Shown here: positions 1 to 11,600 of the stretch, piece after piece
How the letters are laid out: each line of letters begins with the position of its first letter
Position numbering within the stretch: position 1 is the first letter of the stretch
Assembly: GCF_050948215.1 (NCBI RefSeq)
Contig: NC_135151.1
Span: 8,410,220 to 8,474,219 of the forward strand
Length of the DNA stretch: 64,000 bases
DNA from: Halictus rubicundus
Taxonomy: Eukaryota; Arthropoda; Insecta; Hymenoptera; Halictidae
Direction of reading: 5' to 3'
Made by a program: the position numbers and the translations under genes
The notes under the pieces: model-generated
Database searches by the model: none
Told to the model about the DNA's origin: nothing
What the model saw: the letters and a program-made list of their open reading frames with translations, nothing else

Positions 1-192
1 TTTCGAAGGCTACGCCCCCTAACCAGGCCGCGCGTCTCACTCCCCGTGACGATCCTAGTTCCCTAGTTACTTCAGGCCCGTTCCATATAGAATAATTATT
101 TTTAAATGAGTTTAACAAGCGGTGCATGAGTTTGCATGAGTGCATGAGTTTATTAGCGGTTTTTCTTTGCTTTATTTTATTATGACCTTCAG
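1..192. other. Upstream intron sequence of the collagen gene
   Basis: No Gly-X-Y coding is visible in any frame here. The stretch ends in a splice acceptor (AG at 191-192) directly before the first collagen exon, so it is probably intron. The 5' part of the collagen gene lies outside the window. Confidence 0.5.
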
Positions 193-3100
193 GGACCACC
201 GGGTCTTCCAGGTCCACCCGGACAACCTGGACCACCCGGATCTTCTGGTTCAATGACAGACATATTGAACACAAATGATATTCTGCAAATCGGCAGTCCA
301 GGCATTAGTGGACCCAGAGGTTCACCAGGGTCTCCTGGATTAGTGAGTGTTATGATTTTTGGGTTCCATGGAAATCACCGACACAGATTTCTCCCACAAT
401 AATTCACGTATACCAGAATTCACCGACAACAGATTTTATCGACAACAGATTTCACCGACAGCAGTCTTGGTCTATAACAAAACATTAACCGACCATATTA
501 CTAATAATGATCGAGTAACGAACACGTTCTTTCTATGGACAGTAATACCATGTAGGTGCTGTTACGGTTGAACTTCAGCTTGGCAACCCAGAAATTTTTA
601 ACTTTGTTTTATATAATCCTGTATATTTTGCCGAGAAAATGCCAAAAATCCAAGTTTTAGTGTTAGGAATTCACTGGTTAAAAAGTTATGCGCATTTAAA
701 GTTGAGCGATTTTAAGTGTTTTTGACAGGTAAGGCCACCGCCATGTTAGTATGTACTATGCACCACGCGGTGATGTCAATAACGTAGATTTGCAAGCGTA
801 GGTTAGCCTGATGCCCCCCCCCCCATACGAACCTAACCCTGAGTCTAACCCTCGCGACTCTGCTCATTGGACGATATCTGAGTGCATACCAATATGGCGG
901 GGCCCTTATCTGTCAAAAACGTGTAAAATCGCTCAACTTTACACACGTATAAATTTTGAACCAGTGAATTCCTAACATTAAAACTTGGATTTTTGGCATT
1001 TTCGCGTGAAAATCTACAGGACTATATAAATCAAAGTTAAAAATTTCTGGGTTGGCAAGGTGAAGTTAAGTCAAGTAGCATACAACATTGTGTATAGACG
1101 TAGCAATATGTACATATATATTATTTTTGTTATCAGTTTAATCTACGCCCTTCTTGTTGAAAAATTTCCAAATAAATAAATAATCATACCTCACACTCCT
1201 ACATTAATAATTGTTACTTTCCCTTAATTTCTCAATGAATCTCGTATATTGCAGAAAGGTATAATTTAGATATTTATCTGTGATAGGTAGGTGTTACTGT
1301 CCATGTAAAGAATGTGTTCGTTACTCGGTCATTATTAGTGATATTGTCAGTCAATGTTTTCTGTGTCGGTGATTTCCATGGGACCACTATTTTTGTTTGA
1401 TTTCCGCAACTACGATTCTCGTCATTATTGGCAGAATACTTCGTAGAATTCCGACAACGCTTTTGCAATGCTCATTCTTTTAGCCAGGCGAAAGAGGACC
1501 ACCTGGAGAACGCGGTCCAGAAGGGCAAATAGGCCCGGCAGGGATGCCAGGAAAAGATGGTGCACCAGGGCTACAAGGACCAGCAGGAATCAGAGGTCAA
1601 ACAGGAATGCCAGGTCTCCAAGGACCACCAGGCCGTAGTATCACCGAATCGGAAATTCGGGATATATGCGCAACTGTATTACGAGGTGAATATTTATTTC
1701 TACGAATCGCTTCATATTGTCAGCTATTCAAACATTTGAAATGTACAAAACTATAATAACGCATTCACAAATATTGCGTAAATTAGACGAAAACTGCAGT
1801 TTTGGTGTCAGTTTGGTGTCATAGAACAAGGCTCTCGTAGTAGGTGACTATCGCGATGTCTCTGACAATGAGTCAGGAATACAAAGATAATTCGTGATTT
1901 TATTGACACGTACAAATACAGAGCAAATGACTGAGATTGCGGCACTGATGCAAGGTCCACCTGGTCCAGCAGTCCGAGGCCGTCCAGGACGTCCTGGATC
2001 ACCTGGTCCACAAGGTCGTCCAGGTACACCACCAATCAAACGAGGTTCATCGATCCCATTCGTCTGCATTTGATCCTACAATCATAGAAAACGATGATAC
2101 AAATGATGGTGCTACGGGTTTCTGGTATCTTGTTAGTATCAATACAGTAGAACTTCGATTATCCGAACGAAACAGGGAAATGGAACTCTTTGAATGATGT
2201 TTTAGGTACTATGTTAGATTTAATCTTTATTAATGCATATAATAAATAATGTTGCATATGGATCGCTGTAGAGTGAGCTATTTAAATTTGAAACTTGTTG
2301 AGATTCGGATAATCGAGATGATACTCTAATGGGAAACTATATAATCTCTTCTCCGGAAATCCATAGCCAATGGATGCGATGGACCATCGCATAAAAGTCA
2401 TCCATAATGTTGCCAATAGTCGTAGCGAACATTTCAATGGTCATCGTCGTCATCGCTCCGCCATGAGTTGCTTGAAATTCCATCTTCATTCTTAGTTAGA
2501 GCTGGCATTCATGAGCGGCGCCATTCGCATACCCGCCGATAATCGCGTCTATTCGATTAACAATCGATCGGTCGATCGAGGTTTAACACGTCACGTTGTC
2601 GTGCTCCGATAAAGACGATGGAATCCTGCATGTGTCACAGAGAGGCTGAAAGAACTAACAGAGGGACTTCGAGGGCCATCCGGGTTGCCGGGGCTGGTCC
2701 GACAGGGCCGTCCTGGTCGAGCCGGAACCCAAGGCATCCCAGGTACCTATTCGTGCAACGTACCAATATTTTTATCCTGCACATTTCTTTCTTTGATTTC
2801 ACAAAATTCTCAAAATTCAAAACTTCTCCTCGCACATTGATACATGACGCACCATGGACACTGAACTCTGCGTCTTATCTCTGCATCATTATTCCTAACT
2901 AATACATTAGGATTAGGGTAGGTAGACCGAAAGCAGTAGTAACACTTTGATTTTTACATTTACATATAACAAACATTCTTATTCGTAAATATTACTTGTA
3001 CAGTGGTGGACAAAAGAAAGCTAAAATAGTAACGACAACTACCACAATTTTTATAAATTGAAATTTCATTTTAAAGCAGCAAATAATTTTTTTATAAATG

Positions 3101-5617
3101 TCTACATTTTCTAAAATGATGGAAACGAGAAAACTACAAAATACAGGTAGAAAATTATTTATAATAATGAAACACTTGGTTATAATAAATTTCCCAAATA
3201 ATACAGATTAACACCATTAAATAACAACATTTTTTTGGTTGCCGAATAATAAATAATTTATTTCCGCAGCTATTCATTACACCAAGGCTCTTCTCTCTTA
3301 TTCATTCTACATGTCTTTATATGGAAGCTACATCTGTCTGTATGCATTATTCAATGTTTATTTCAATTTTTATTTTAAAGGGAATTTCGAAAAATAATGT
3401 ATATTATTTCATCATACTTCTCCACTTTCAGTTTTACGGACTTAATCGATTTGGCAATTGAGCGGCTCAAATAAGAGAGCATTAATGATTTAAAGAAAAG
3501 TACATATTTCTAGGGAGGCTACATTTCTATTTCATATCTGTGCATACAGGGTGTCCCAAAAATGTTGTACCTCCTTGAAATAGACGACTCCTGAGGGTAT
3601 TTGAATTCACTTTTTCCTTTGCGAAAATATTCTTCGCGGCTTTGTTAAGGAGTTATTAATGAAAAACACGTACCAAACAGGGAGCAGCAACAGCGAACGG
3701 ATTGCGGCTCAGCCAACGTGAATGCCACGCTCAGCGAAACCTGTGGCCGTGTCGAAATCCGTCCGCTGTAGCCGCGCTCTGATTGGTCCCCGTTTTTCGT
3801 TAACAAAGTCGTGGAGAACATTACTGCAAAGGAAAAAGTTACTTCAAATAACACCAGGAATCACCTCTTTCAAGGAAATACAACATTCTTGAAACACCCT
3901 GTACTGTTAGAAGGTATGTACTATGTATTATACTTCAAGTTCTTTTCCACTGTTACTACTGCTCACGATTTACTCTGCACTTCTGATGTTTATGCAATTT
4001 CACATTTTAGCCGATTATTTTGCACAAATAAAAATTATAAAATAACATCTACTATTCCATTCAATTACAACACAGTGAGTGATTAAAGTATTATGAACAA
4101 ATGAAAAAGTTACGCATTTTATATTTTTGGTCTAATTATGCTGCGAATATAATAATACTTACTTTCGTTCTTTACCTATATATTACTTTTGTAAAGATAT
4201 AAATCTTTATTATTATCGTAGCCTGAAGACTCGACTGATCTAAATACGATAGAAAGTCTGTGAGAATTATTTTAACCAAGATCTGTATCTGCTGTAATAA
4301 ACAATAGACAGCAATTGATTGTTAACAATAGACAAAACTGACAAAAAAATATCAAATGTATGCTGAGTACAGACTAAACCACTGTTTAAAAACATTTCCA
4401 TAATAATAATATACTATATAATAATTCCATAAGAATAAGATATACTATATGTATATCTTACTCTTAAAGTACAAAGCATCTTTATAGTTGAAAATTGGCG
4501 TTTTTTTTTCAAAATCAACTTTCTCGAAAACTACACAAGATAATTAAGAGAAAAGTTTACAGCTATATATTCTGCTCACAAAGTTCTTCTAGAAAGGTTT
4601 ATTCGATGTTATAAATTCAGATATGTGTTGGAGAATGTTATTAGTAAACGAGGACGCATTCGTTGGATAGATGGATGCTTAACTATTTGAACAAATGAAG
4701 ACGCGATAGAGATGTAAAATTGCATAAATATTGCATATTGATAATTAATCTGCCAATGAGATAATTAATTATTTAACACGCTTTGAATATTCGACTGCAG
4801 ATTTCAATAATAATGAGAAAAGCAATACTGTAGAACCTCGCTCGTTGCAACTTCGTTAATTGTACGGAATACTCGTTCGTTGTTGGGATTATGTCTTGGC
4901 GGGGATTGTGATGGCTACGTGTAGGGGAGATATGGAATCGGAAAGTGGAAAAAGATTTCGCGCGATTGGTTACCCCTTTCGTTGCACAATCCCGATTTTT
5001 CCACACATTTTCGGTCCCGTTTCGTGCAACGAACGAGGCACTACTGTACTATGCGATACTCTTTAATTACGCAATTGTGGTGTCTTTTTGGTAACAATCT
5101 AGGTGATCCAGGCCCTCCAGGTCTACCGGGAGAACGTGGCTTCGTAGGTCTACCCGGACCGCAAGGCCCTATGGGTCCTCAAGGTCCTGTTGGTGAACGG
5201 GGAGAGAAAGGTGATAGAGGACCGGAGGGCTTCGGCGTGGAAGGTCCTGTCGGGTCTAGGGGATTGCCTGGTAGTACTCGAGCCCTTTTCCAGTCGTAAT
5301 CAGCTATTGTATAAATGTATCTATCATTTTCTTCCATGAACGATTTTTGTATTAACAGGACCACCGGGAAACGATGGTATTGGATTTCCAGGAAAGCAAG
5401 GAGAACGGGGCGAATCGGGCAGACCAGGTAAAAAATACAAAATTGTAAACATGTTTTCAGAATATGGTACTGATATGTTCAGTATCATTCGTCGACAGGT
5501 CCTCCAGGAATGATGGGCCTACCTGGACCGAAAGGTGTGGCTGGGTCTTGCGAATTGTGCAATTATCCGGGACCCGCTTATTTACAGTACATCCGCACCA
5601 ATGAAAAGGGGCCTTAA
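193..5617 (+). CDS. FACIT-like collagen alpha chain, 3' part (7 exons visible)
   Basis: Secreted triple-helical matrix protein; partial, because the 5' exons are off the window. Exons from splice sites and phase: 193-342, 1484-1685, 1922-2023, 2641-2742, 5103-5270, 5359-5427, 5499-5617 (stop TAA 5615-5617). Exon 1 ends GSPGL and exon 2 begins PGERG, so the Gly-X-Y register continues. Two helix interruptions are seen: SMTDILNTNDILQI in exon 1, and SITESEIRDICATVLR followed by an 11-residue amphipathic stretch in exons 2 and 3/4. A short Cys-bearing non-helical segment like this recalls FACIT-type collagens (family knowledge). The chain ends in a short non-collagenous tail with two cysteines (SCELCNYPGPAY). 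Exons 1922-2023 and 2641-2742 look like alternatives (see their entries). It could instead be another non-fibrillar collagen; the exact orthologue is not decided here. Confidence 0.85.
359..1396. repeat. Nested foldback element in a collagen intron
   Basis: There are two nested inverted repeats. The outer arms (about 365-550 and 1287-1390) share the motif that reads CCATGGAAATCACCGACACA on the left and its complement on the right. The inner arms (571-750 and about 890-1066) begin aacttcagcttggcaaccca on the left and end with its near-complement on the right. The left outer arm carries about 90 extra bases. The small ORFs in the outer arms encode nearly the same peptide on opposite strands, as a palindrome would. 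This is probably a non-autonomous DNA transposon inside another one. Confidence 0.75.
1922..2023 (+). other. Collagen cassette exon A (putative mutually exclusive)
   Basis: This 102-base exon is bounded by AG (1920-1921) and GT (2024-2025), phase 1 on both sides. With the G carried from the previous exon it encodes EQMTEIAALMQ, then Gly-X-Y repeats ending GPQGRP. Joined directly to the exon at 5103 it reads GRP|GDPGPPG, with perfect register. Confidence 0.75.
2145..2328. repeat. Tigger/pogo-like short inverted-repeat element
   Basis: The left end reads CAGTAGAACTTCGATTATCC after a TA. The right end holds the complement of the same core (CGATTATCCGAA). Termini with CGATTATCCG are typical of Tigger/pogo elements (family knowledge). 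It lies in the intron between collagen cassette exons A and B. Confidence 0.6.
2641..2742 (+). other. Collagen cassette exon B (putative mutually exclusive)
   Basis: This exon is also exactly 102 bases, phase 1 on both sides, with AG at 2639-2640 and GT at 2743-2744. It encodes ERLKELTEGLR, then GPSGLPG and later GRPGRAGTQGIP. Joined to 5103 it gives GIP|GDPGPPG. Including it after exon A would instead place Glu where Gly is required (GRP|ERLKEL). Confidence 0.75.
3547..3901. repeat. MITE with CAGGGTGTCCC ends
   Basis: The left end is cagggtgtcccaaaaatgtt and the right end is its near-complement, finishing caccctg. Both sides are flanked by TA (3545-3546, 3902-3903), as expected for Tc1/mariner-type insertion. 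The inner arms also pair (ttttcctttgcgaaaat against tgcaaaggaaaaa). The middle is shared, in reverse, with the copy at 9631. It lies in the long collagen intron. Confidence 0.75.
4826..5048. repeat. Short inverted-repeat element just upstream of a collagen exon
   Basis: The left end (ctgtagaacctcgctcgttg) and the complement of the right end (cagtagtgcctcgttcgttg) match over about 25 bases, with TA at each edge. It sits about 55 bases before the exon that begins at 5103, so it occupies most of the 3' end of that intron. Confidence 0.6.
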
Positions 5618-6749
5618 GCCAGAACTTCATTTTTATAAACTTGTGAAGTACAATTAACAATTAACGAGTCCATGAACAATGAACTTTACTGCTCATATTT
5701 TGAGAAACCTATCAAGACACTGCCATTACAAGACAATACTCTATTAATAACGTGTATTTAAATACGACAATTACAATACATATTAGATAAGAATAATCGA
5801 TACAAGTTGTTACTTACTATGCTGGTCATTATACTACAATTGTACGAATATTTGTAGAGATACTCAGTTCCGAACAAATACTTTTTAAGAAACAAGTTGT
5901 CGAATATTTCAATAGAATGCAAGACACATATTACTCTCACAAGAACAACGTAATGTTTCTTAGGTACAGATACAATGTTATGGTATGTTACAATGATAAA
6001 TAAATAATATACAATTCTTTGTAAGACAAATAGATATTTCTCTTTAGACTTTCAAATTGAATGTCTATGCTATCTATAGTAACGCACACACTTACCGAGC
6101 ACACGAACGAGAATTAATTTTATGTAATTTTAATTTTGCGAATTTAATACGTGTGCCATTGAAACTTTAAAAATATTCATTAGCATCGTAAGTAAATCAG
6201 ACTATAAATTATGTGAGTAAAGTTTGAAACAGATTCAGAACTATATGTATGTGAATAAGAGTTATAAAATATATTGAAACTACAAAACTAGACGCCTTTT
6301 ACGCATCTCTACCTTGGATGTTTCACCATTTATTTTGAAAATTAGTTACACGCGTAATAGAACAGACATTTTTAAAAAAGCTACAGTATTTCTTCTTTTA
6401 AACTTTCAAGGTTGCATATCCCCTAAGAGTGCTTCCACACGAAGATGGCTAGTAGGATCTGTTGATAAAATAGTCGCTAATAACCTATGATGTTGACCTA
6501 ACTATAAACTAACGAGGAGAAAAAATATGTTTGTCATTTGAATATTTTTTTAAGTGCTTCTTGTCCATCACTGATCACGATACGTATGCGATACATGCAT
6601 TGTGATTCGTGTACGTATCTTCGTGTGAAAGCGCTGTAAGGGTTAAATTTGAAATGCGTTAACCGCAAATCAGGCAACTATCACGCGCGCAATGGTCCGA
6701 TTCCTCGTTCGCCCGTTTAGAGAAGCGATGGCGCCACCGACAGTCTAGT
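5618..6749 (+). other. Collagen 3' UTR and AT-rich intergenic DNA
   Basis: No protein is supported. AATAAA-like signals occur near 5998-6004 (gataaataaataatat), which fits polyadenylation about 390 bases after the collagen stop. The rest is AT-rich with no recognised feature. Confidence 0.4.
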
Positions 6750-7167
6750 GCCAGTCGGAATCAGTGATGGCCGCGAGACTCGCGATGCACGTTACGTTCA
6801 GATTGTGCCTAGTTTGTTTATCGTAATATTCTCGCAGTGGAAAGTGTTCGGTGGCTTCTGTTCAGAGAAGACCGAACGTGGACACGTTCTCGCGTGAGAA
6901 ATTCGCTCGTTTATAATCGCACCCGGCTGAACGGACCATAGAAAAGACGCGGTCGGTCCTCTTGACAGTTCTCTCCCGTGTTTGGAGCAGCAGTAGCCAG
7001 TCGAGTGCCGCGAGAAGTGTAGTTACTGTCGCCGCTTGGCTGACTTTCGCGGTGGTCCTAATGACGACGTGTATGTGATAGAACGATACGAAAGGAATCT
7101 TTGTCGACACGGGAACGGCAACCTCACACCCGTCGGCACTTTTTTCTCTTCCTATTGCGCTCTCTTT

Positions 7168-7207
<40 letters not shown>

Positions 7208-7216
7208 TCTTTCTCT

Positions 7217-7249
<33 letters not shown>

Positions 7250-7308
7250 CCACTCACTCACTCACTCACTCACCCTTTTCGAAGACACGCGCATCAAAAG
7301 CGACTGAG
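6750..7308 (+). promoter_or_regulatory. GC/CpG-rich promoter-like block with possible noncoding first exon
   Basis: Base composition changes sharply to GC- and CpG-rich. Initiator-like TCAGT/TCAGA motifs lie near 6755 and 6795. A strong splice donor (GAG|GTATGT) stands at 7308-7309 and no long conserved protein is encoded. This fits a transcription start with an untranslated first exon. The next conserved + strand gene is dystrobrevin, whose first coding exon is preceded by an AG at 29153-29154, so a roughly 22 kb first intron is possible. That link is inference; an unrelated noncoding gene is equally possible. Confidence 0.3.
7161..7272. repeat. (CT)n microsatellite followed by (ACTC)n
   Basis: Runs of CT repeats with a short interruption (tctgtcttctttctc) are followed by about six ACTC units (7250-7272). 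Arg/Glu-rich or Ser/Leu-rich ORFs across this tract are translation of the repeat, not genes. Confidence 0.9.
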
Positions 7309-9267
7309 GTATGTATACCGGCAGACCAGGTTAGGTACATTGCCGTGTTTCGTGACGGCGTTACGGACGAATTCGATCCGAATTGCATGCGTACTTTCTA
7401 ATATTTTTTTGTAACACACCACGTCGTAATTAGGCAGATTAACCATACCGTATGCAGCCTTCTGGAAACAGTGGGTCTGAATACTCGTCTAGACATAACT
7501 CTAACAATGGCTTATACAGTTTGCTCAGTTGTCGGTGGTTGTATTTCATTTTTAGACATGACCGAAAATGACTCATGCGAATGATGAAATTATTCGTTTG
7601 TTTATCGGTAAATAAGAATACCGCGGTATTCTAGAAACGAGAAAGGACATAAGCACAAAAGCAGTTGAAATTTGCTATTCGGATTCGTGCGTCGGTAATG
7701 TAGATAACCTATTCGATGAGTTTTAACGATTGGATTTTTTCATTCTTCGCGAGTCGTCTCCTTATTTATTAACCGTTACAGCGTACATATTATAACGGCA
7801 ACGATAAGCCCTGCCAAATAAGATTAACTTCATATGCGTCGTTACGTGTAATATAACGGACACCGTCTCGGCGCGGCTCGTGCGGCTCGTGTGGCTCGTG
7901 TAAATACGTCCCACCTGGCAAACGAAGTGTTTGTTCCCCCATGTTAAACGGTGCTCCACTGACACGCGTTACTTCCTCTGCTCGGCACCGGTCCAAAACA
8001 TTATTCCCGATTGATTCGCGGTAGTCTAATATCGGTAGAAGCTTCTGGAGCGTGAACGGCTTTGCGGCGACGTACTCGTCGTCATACCCGAAATCAATCT
8101 GTAACCCGATTAAATACTACATTCTCGTGACATCTTCAGCTTCGGCAGATTGAAATTTTGTAATCGTTCGATACCGGTACGATAATTTGGGATTACTGTC
8201 AACCTTTATCTATCCTATTGCGCCTAGCAGAATGTTTTTGTCACGTTGGGTCGATTTGAAGATCGACGTGTATCTCGATTACGACGAATCCGAAATTGAC
8301 CGCGCCTTTTGGTCGCTCCTTTTCGCACGTTCCCCTGTATCTACGCACAGAAACTGTCCCACATTCCCGGCCGTTCCTCTGTCTCCTCGGGCGATCTTAC
8401 ACACCCCCCACCTGGCCCACTTATTGTATTGATTCAAACTTAGGCATCCGCACGTTCCTTATTCTCTAGCAACCTGCGACTTACGACTTGCTTGCACTAG
8501 GATCTCCTTATTTCTTGTCTTTTCACGAACAATCCTTTCGGCAATTCGTATGTTAACCGATGATGGCGATTTCGCCAGGAACATGTAGCACCAAAGAAAA
8601 TGGCTGGTCGACGAATTCGAAAACTCGATATCCGGGAGGTTCCTAACCCCTGAGCCGCATACTTCGCGTCTGTTCCCTCGTATACATAGATGTATGTGTA
8701 TGTATATGTACGTGTATAATACTTGCGAGAACATCCAAAATCCATAAATACAGTCATTTTAAGCCTTTGTCCGAAAATATCGAGTCAGACTCGTAATAAA
8801 GGTTTCCAACAAAATCTACGATACTAAATCATCTTCTTCGGGTGTCATTTTACACGGCATATTTCTCACGCGATTCGTATTTACACGGTTTCTTTTAACG
8901 CGTTCACGCGGACTTCTCTTTCAGTAGTAACTAAAGGAATTCATTGCATATTACTGTAATAATAAACAACGACAAATAACATAGTTTTTAGAAAAAATGC
9001 GGTTTAGGGGACCCACCACCAATGTCCTCAATCTTTACACATGTTTTCAAGGTCATACTCCTAATGAACTTCAGCAGGGTTTAATCGTCGTTCGATGATT
9101 GTAACAAATAGTAACAGTAATAGTAAATAGTATTAGTAACAGTAATACCTCGTGTAGAAAAGCAAGGCCAAAATGTCGATCCGCATGGATGTTTAGGAGT
9201 TCTAAAAACATAAACATAAAGTATCCTCTCGTTTAACCACAGCAGAGGTACGTTTTACTTGCAAATA
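7309..9267. other. Intergenic or intronic DNA, nothing recognised
   Basis: Moderately GC-rich up to about 8.6 kb, then AT-rich. Only short ORFs without recognisable domains occur. A CGGCTCGTG triplication sits near 7870-7900. No gene is supported. Confidence 0.4.
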
Positions 9268-9511
9268 CAGTCTTTTCTTGATATATGTCCCAAATATCTA
9301 GCCGATAAATGTCTCAGAACTATCCCCTCTGCCGCGGGATATACCCCGTAAGGGACCCCAAAACTCGAGTGACCTTGGTCGCCGAGGAGTGTAAACTTCT
9401 CGCTGTCCTTTTCTACGTTCGACAGTGTATCAAAGAATAGAATCTTTTAATTCTAGCCGATATATGTTCCTGGCTGGGTCCGTGTTGTGGACATATATCG
9501 AGAAAACACTG
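9268..9511. repeat. 244-base TA-flanked inverted-repeat element (pogo-like)
   Basis: The ends CAGTCTTTTCTTGATATATG and (complement of right end) CAGTGTTTTCTCGATATATG match over about 23 bases, with TA outside both. The inner part carries the sequence ctgtccttttctacgttcg, which recurs at several other sites between 18 and 34 kb. Confidence 0.75.
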
Positions 9512-9630
9512 TATTATTATTAACACGTTTACTGATGAGCGTATTTTGTTGGTTTTGCCTCCATCGCCGGAGTGAAATTATCTACGTATATTAGAATCAC
9601 ATCACACTCGCGTGCGCGCAGTCACGCACG

Positions 9631-9870
9631 CAGGGTGTCCCAAAAAAAGCGTCGAAAAAAAGAGGTGATTCCGAGATGGTTCTAAGCACCTTTCTTCTTT
9701 GCCAATTTGCGTCGAAACGCTTTGTTTTCGAGTTGTTACCGGAAAATACGGACCAATCAGAGTACCAATAGCGATCGAATTCTGGCTCGGCGACAGGTCC
9801 CACTGAGCGTGGCGTTGCCATTGGCCGAGCTGGAATCCGTCCACTATAGCCACGTATCTGTCGATAATGA
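9631..9870. repeat. Partial copy of the CAGGGTGTCCC MITE family
   Basis: One end (cagggtgtcccaaaaaaagc) is present. The internal part (ggaccaatcagag; gagcgtggcgtt; ggaatccgtccactatagcc) matches the complement of the 3547-3901 copy. I could not find a clear second terminus. Confidence 0.55.
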
Positions 9871-11213
9871 AAATTCGTTCATGCGCGAATATGTGTGAAT
9901 ACGACACCATGGGCACGGTAAAATAACGAGTTGTCACTACTATAGTAGCCGACGCGACATATCTAGTTTCATCTCTATTTGTCACTGCTGCTTCTATTAT
10001 ATTTGCCAAGCATTTCGCGTTATTGTCTGGCTCCGCGGTGATATTGACCAGATCTGCAGAAAGTTTTGTTCCAGACCGAGCCAGCTTTCGTGCAAAATGA
10101 GCCACGATAAAATTACACAAGTTAGCCTGACAAGATTCGTTTGGTTACTTCACCGAATAATGTTTCGCTCTGGTGTATTCAAAGCGTTGAGCCTCAACAA
10201 TCTCTAATGAATGCAGGTTAAACGTTACTGAATATATATTCTCAAATAAATGCATCTCTCTGAAGCTAAATAAATCAACTGTATTGCAAAAAAATTATTA
10301 AAATTTGTATTGCATTTACCTGTTAATAGACAAACTATTGTACATGTACAGAGTGGTTCAGCTTATAACTTTTGTTTCAACCATTTTTTTCAGTTTGGGT
10401 GGCACGCTTGTTAGCTGAATCACCCTGTATATATATATATAGTTACGCTATAACAAGATGGATCAAATGAAGTGTTGAAATGCAAAAACATAAAAACATC
10501 AGTATAATGGTATTTATCTTTTTTTACACGGGAGCTAATAATTCATCCAGTAGTCACGTTGACAATTTTGATTGAACATTTTTTGTTATCAAAGCAGGCA
10601 TGAGAATGTATTTGGAACATTAATGTTAATATTGTTAAAAATTCTAAAGATTGTAGAATTAAAAGTTGTGGACACATCTCGGATCCGTAGCAATAAAAGA
10701 ACGAATGAAATAGGTGAATTGAAAAATCTTAGGAATTTACCGAATACAGTAGTGCACATTTAAATTTACATCCGTTCGGGAACCAGCAGTTGAATTCTCG
10801 CGAGCGGGACACTGTTTTCGTCTGCTTACATTATATTATATTTATTCTCTATCCTCGTCTACCGTGGTCGCATCACCAAGATCAAAGCATTGACAAGCGA
10901 GTGGTGAGAGAACAGTGGGACTGACTCGTGCTTTAACCAAGCAGATTTTGACGCTTCATCTCCTCCTTGTCTATTTTCGTCATGGTGAACTTTGGGGTAT
11001 CTTTGGTGTTGGGATGGTTTGCATTTACCTTTACCTCGACTACGCCACACATGTAATAATCAAGGGCAGGGAGTTCTGACTGGTTCCCCTCCGAGAACCG
11101 CAAGGTGCCCACCATTAGTCAAACCTCTTCCCACTTCCTACTACTACGTGCAGCCGTAGAATTAGTGGGCCGGCAGTAGCGGCACGGGAACAGGGACGGA
11201 GTTCTACGCACTA
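9871..11213. other. Intergenic DNA with one 79-base hairpin
   Basis: At 10349-10427 cagagtggttcagcttataa pairs with the complement cagggtgattcagctaacaa, a very short inverted-repeat insert. The remainder holds only unsupported short ORFs. Confidence 0.5.
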
Positions 11214-11600
11214 CAGTAAATTATCGTTGTAACTCACTACCGCTGACACTCATACGAATCGGTGGCTGTCGCCGAGCGTCCCATTTGAAATACACAGGGC
11301 ACGCTGGAAACCTAAGAGTCATCCCGCGTAAAACTCATAAGAAACCTATGGCATACCAAAATGACTGGCATTCAAACGGAGAGAATATCCGTCTCCGATA
11401 TAATGTTGCACGGAGAAGAGGACAGCGAAACTCGAGAATCGTCGTCGGCGAGGAGTGGGTTACACATTGTCGGCTATATCGGTGTGAGATCAGAAGACCA
11501 CTACTAATCCAATTACAAAACTTCTTTATTTTTCGTTATTTTTCTATGAAACTTTTACCAATATATTCGTGGCATTTTGCTGATTAAAATGAAACCAAAT
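11214..11600. repeat. Partial copy of the 15748/18716 repeat family
   Basis: It starts TA-CAGTAAATTATCGTTGTAA, and its body matches the 18716 copy in the same orientation (cgagcgtcccatttgaaata; ggaaacctaagagtcatccc). It runs into a segment with tatattcgtggcattttgctg and lacks the far terminus. A second fragment with the same tail sequence is at about 11740-11870. Confidence 0.7.

Noticed and set aside
1544..1756. Small collagen-like protein starting at the ATG at 1544
   Set aside because: It is an internal part of the exon 1484-1685; the frame is open upstream to the splice acceptor and reads through the donor at 1686.
6862..7401. Long Arg/Glu-rich and Ser/Leu-rich ORFs on both strands
   Set aside because: They are translations of the CT microsatellite and its flanks, with no composition or motif of a real protein.
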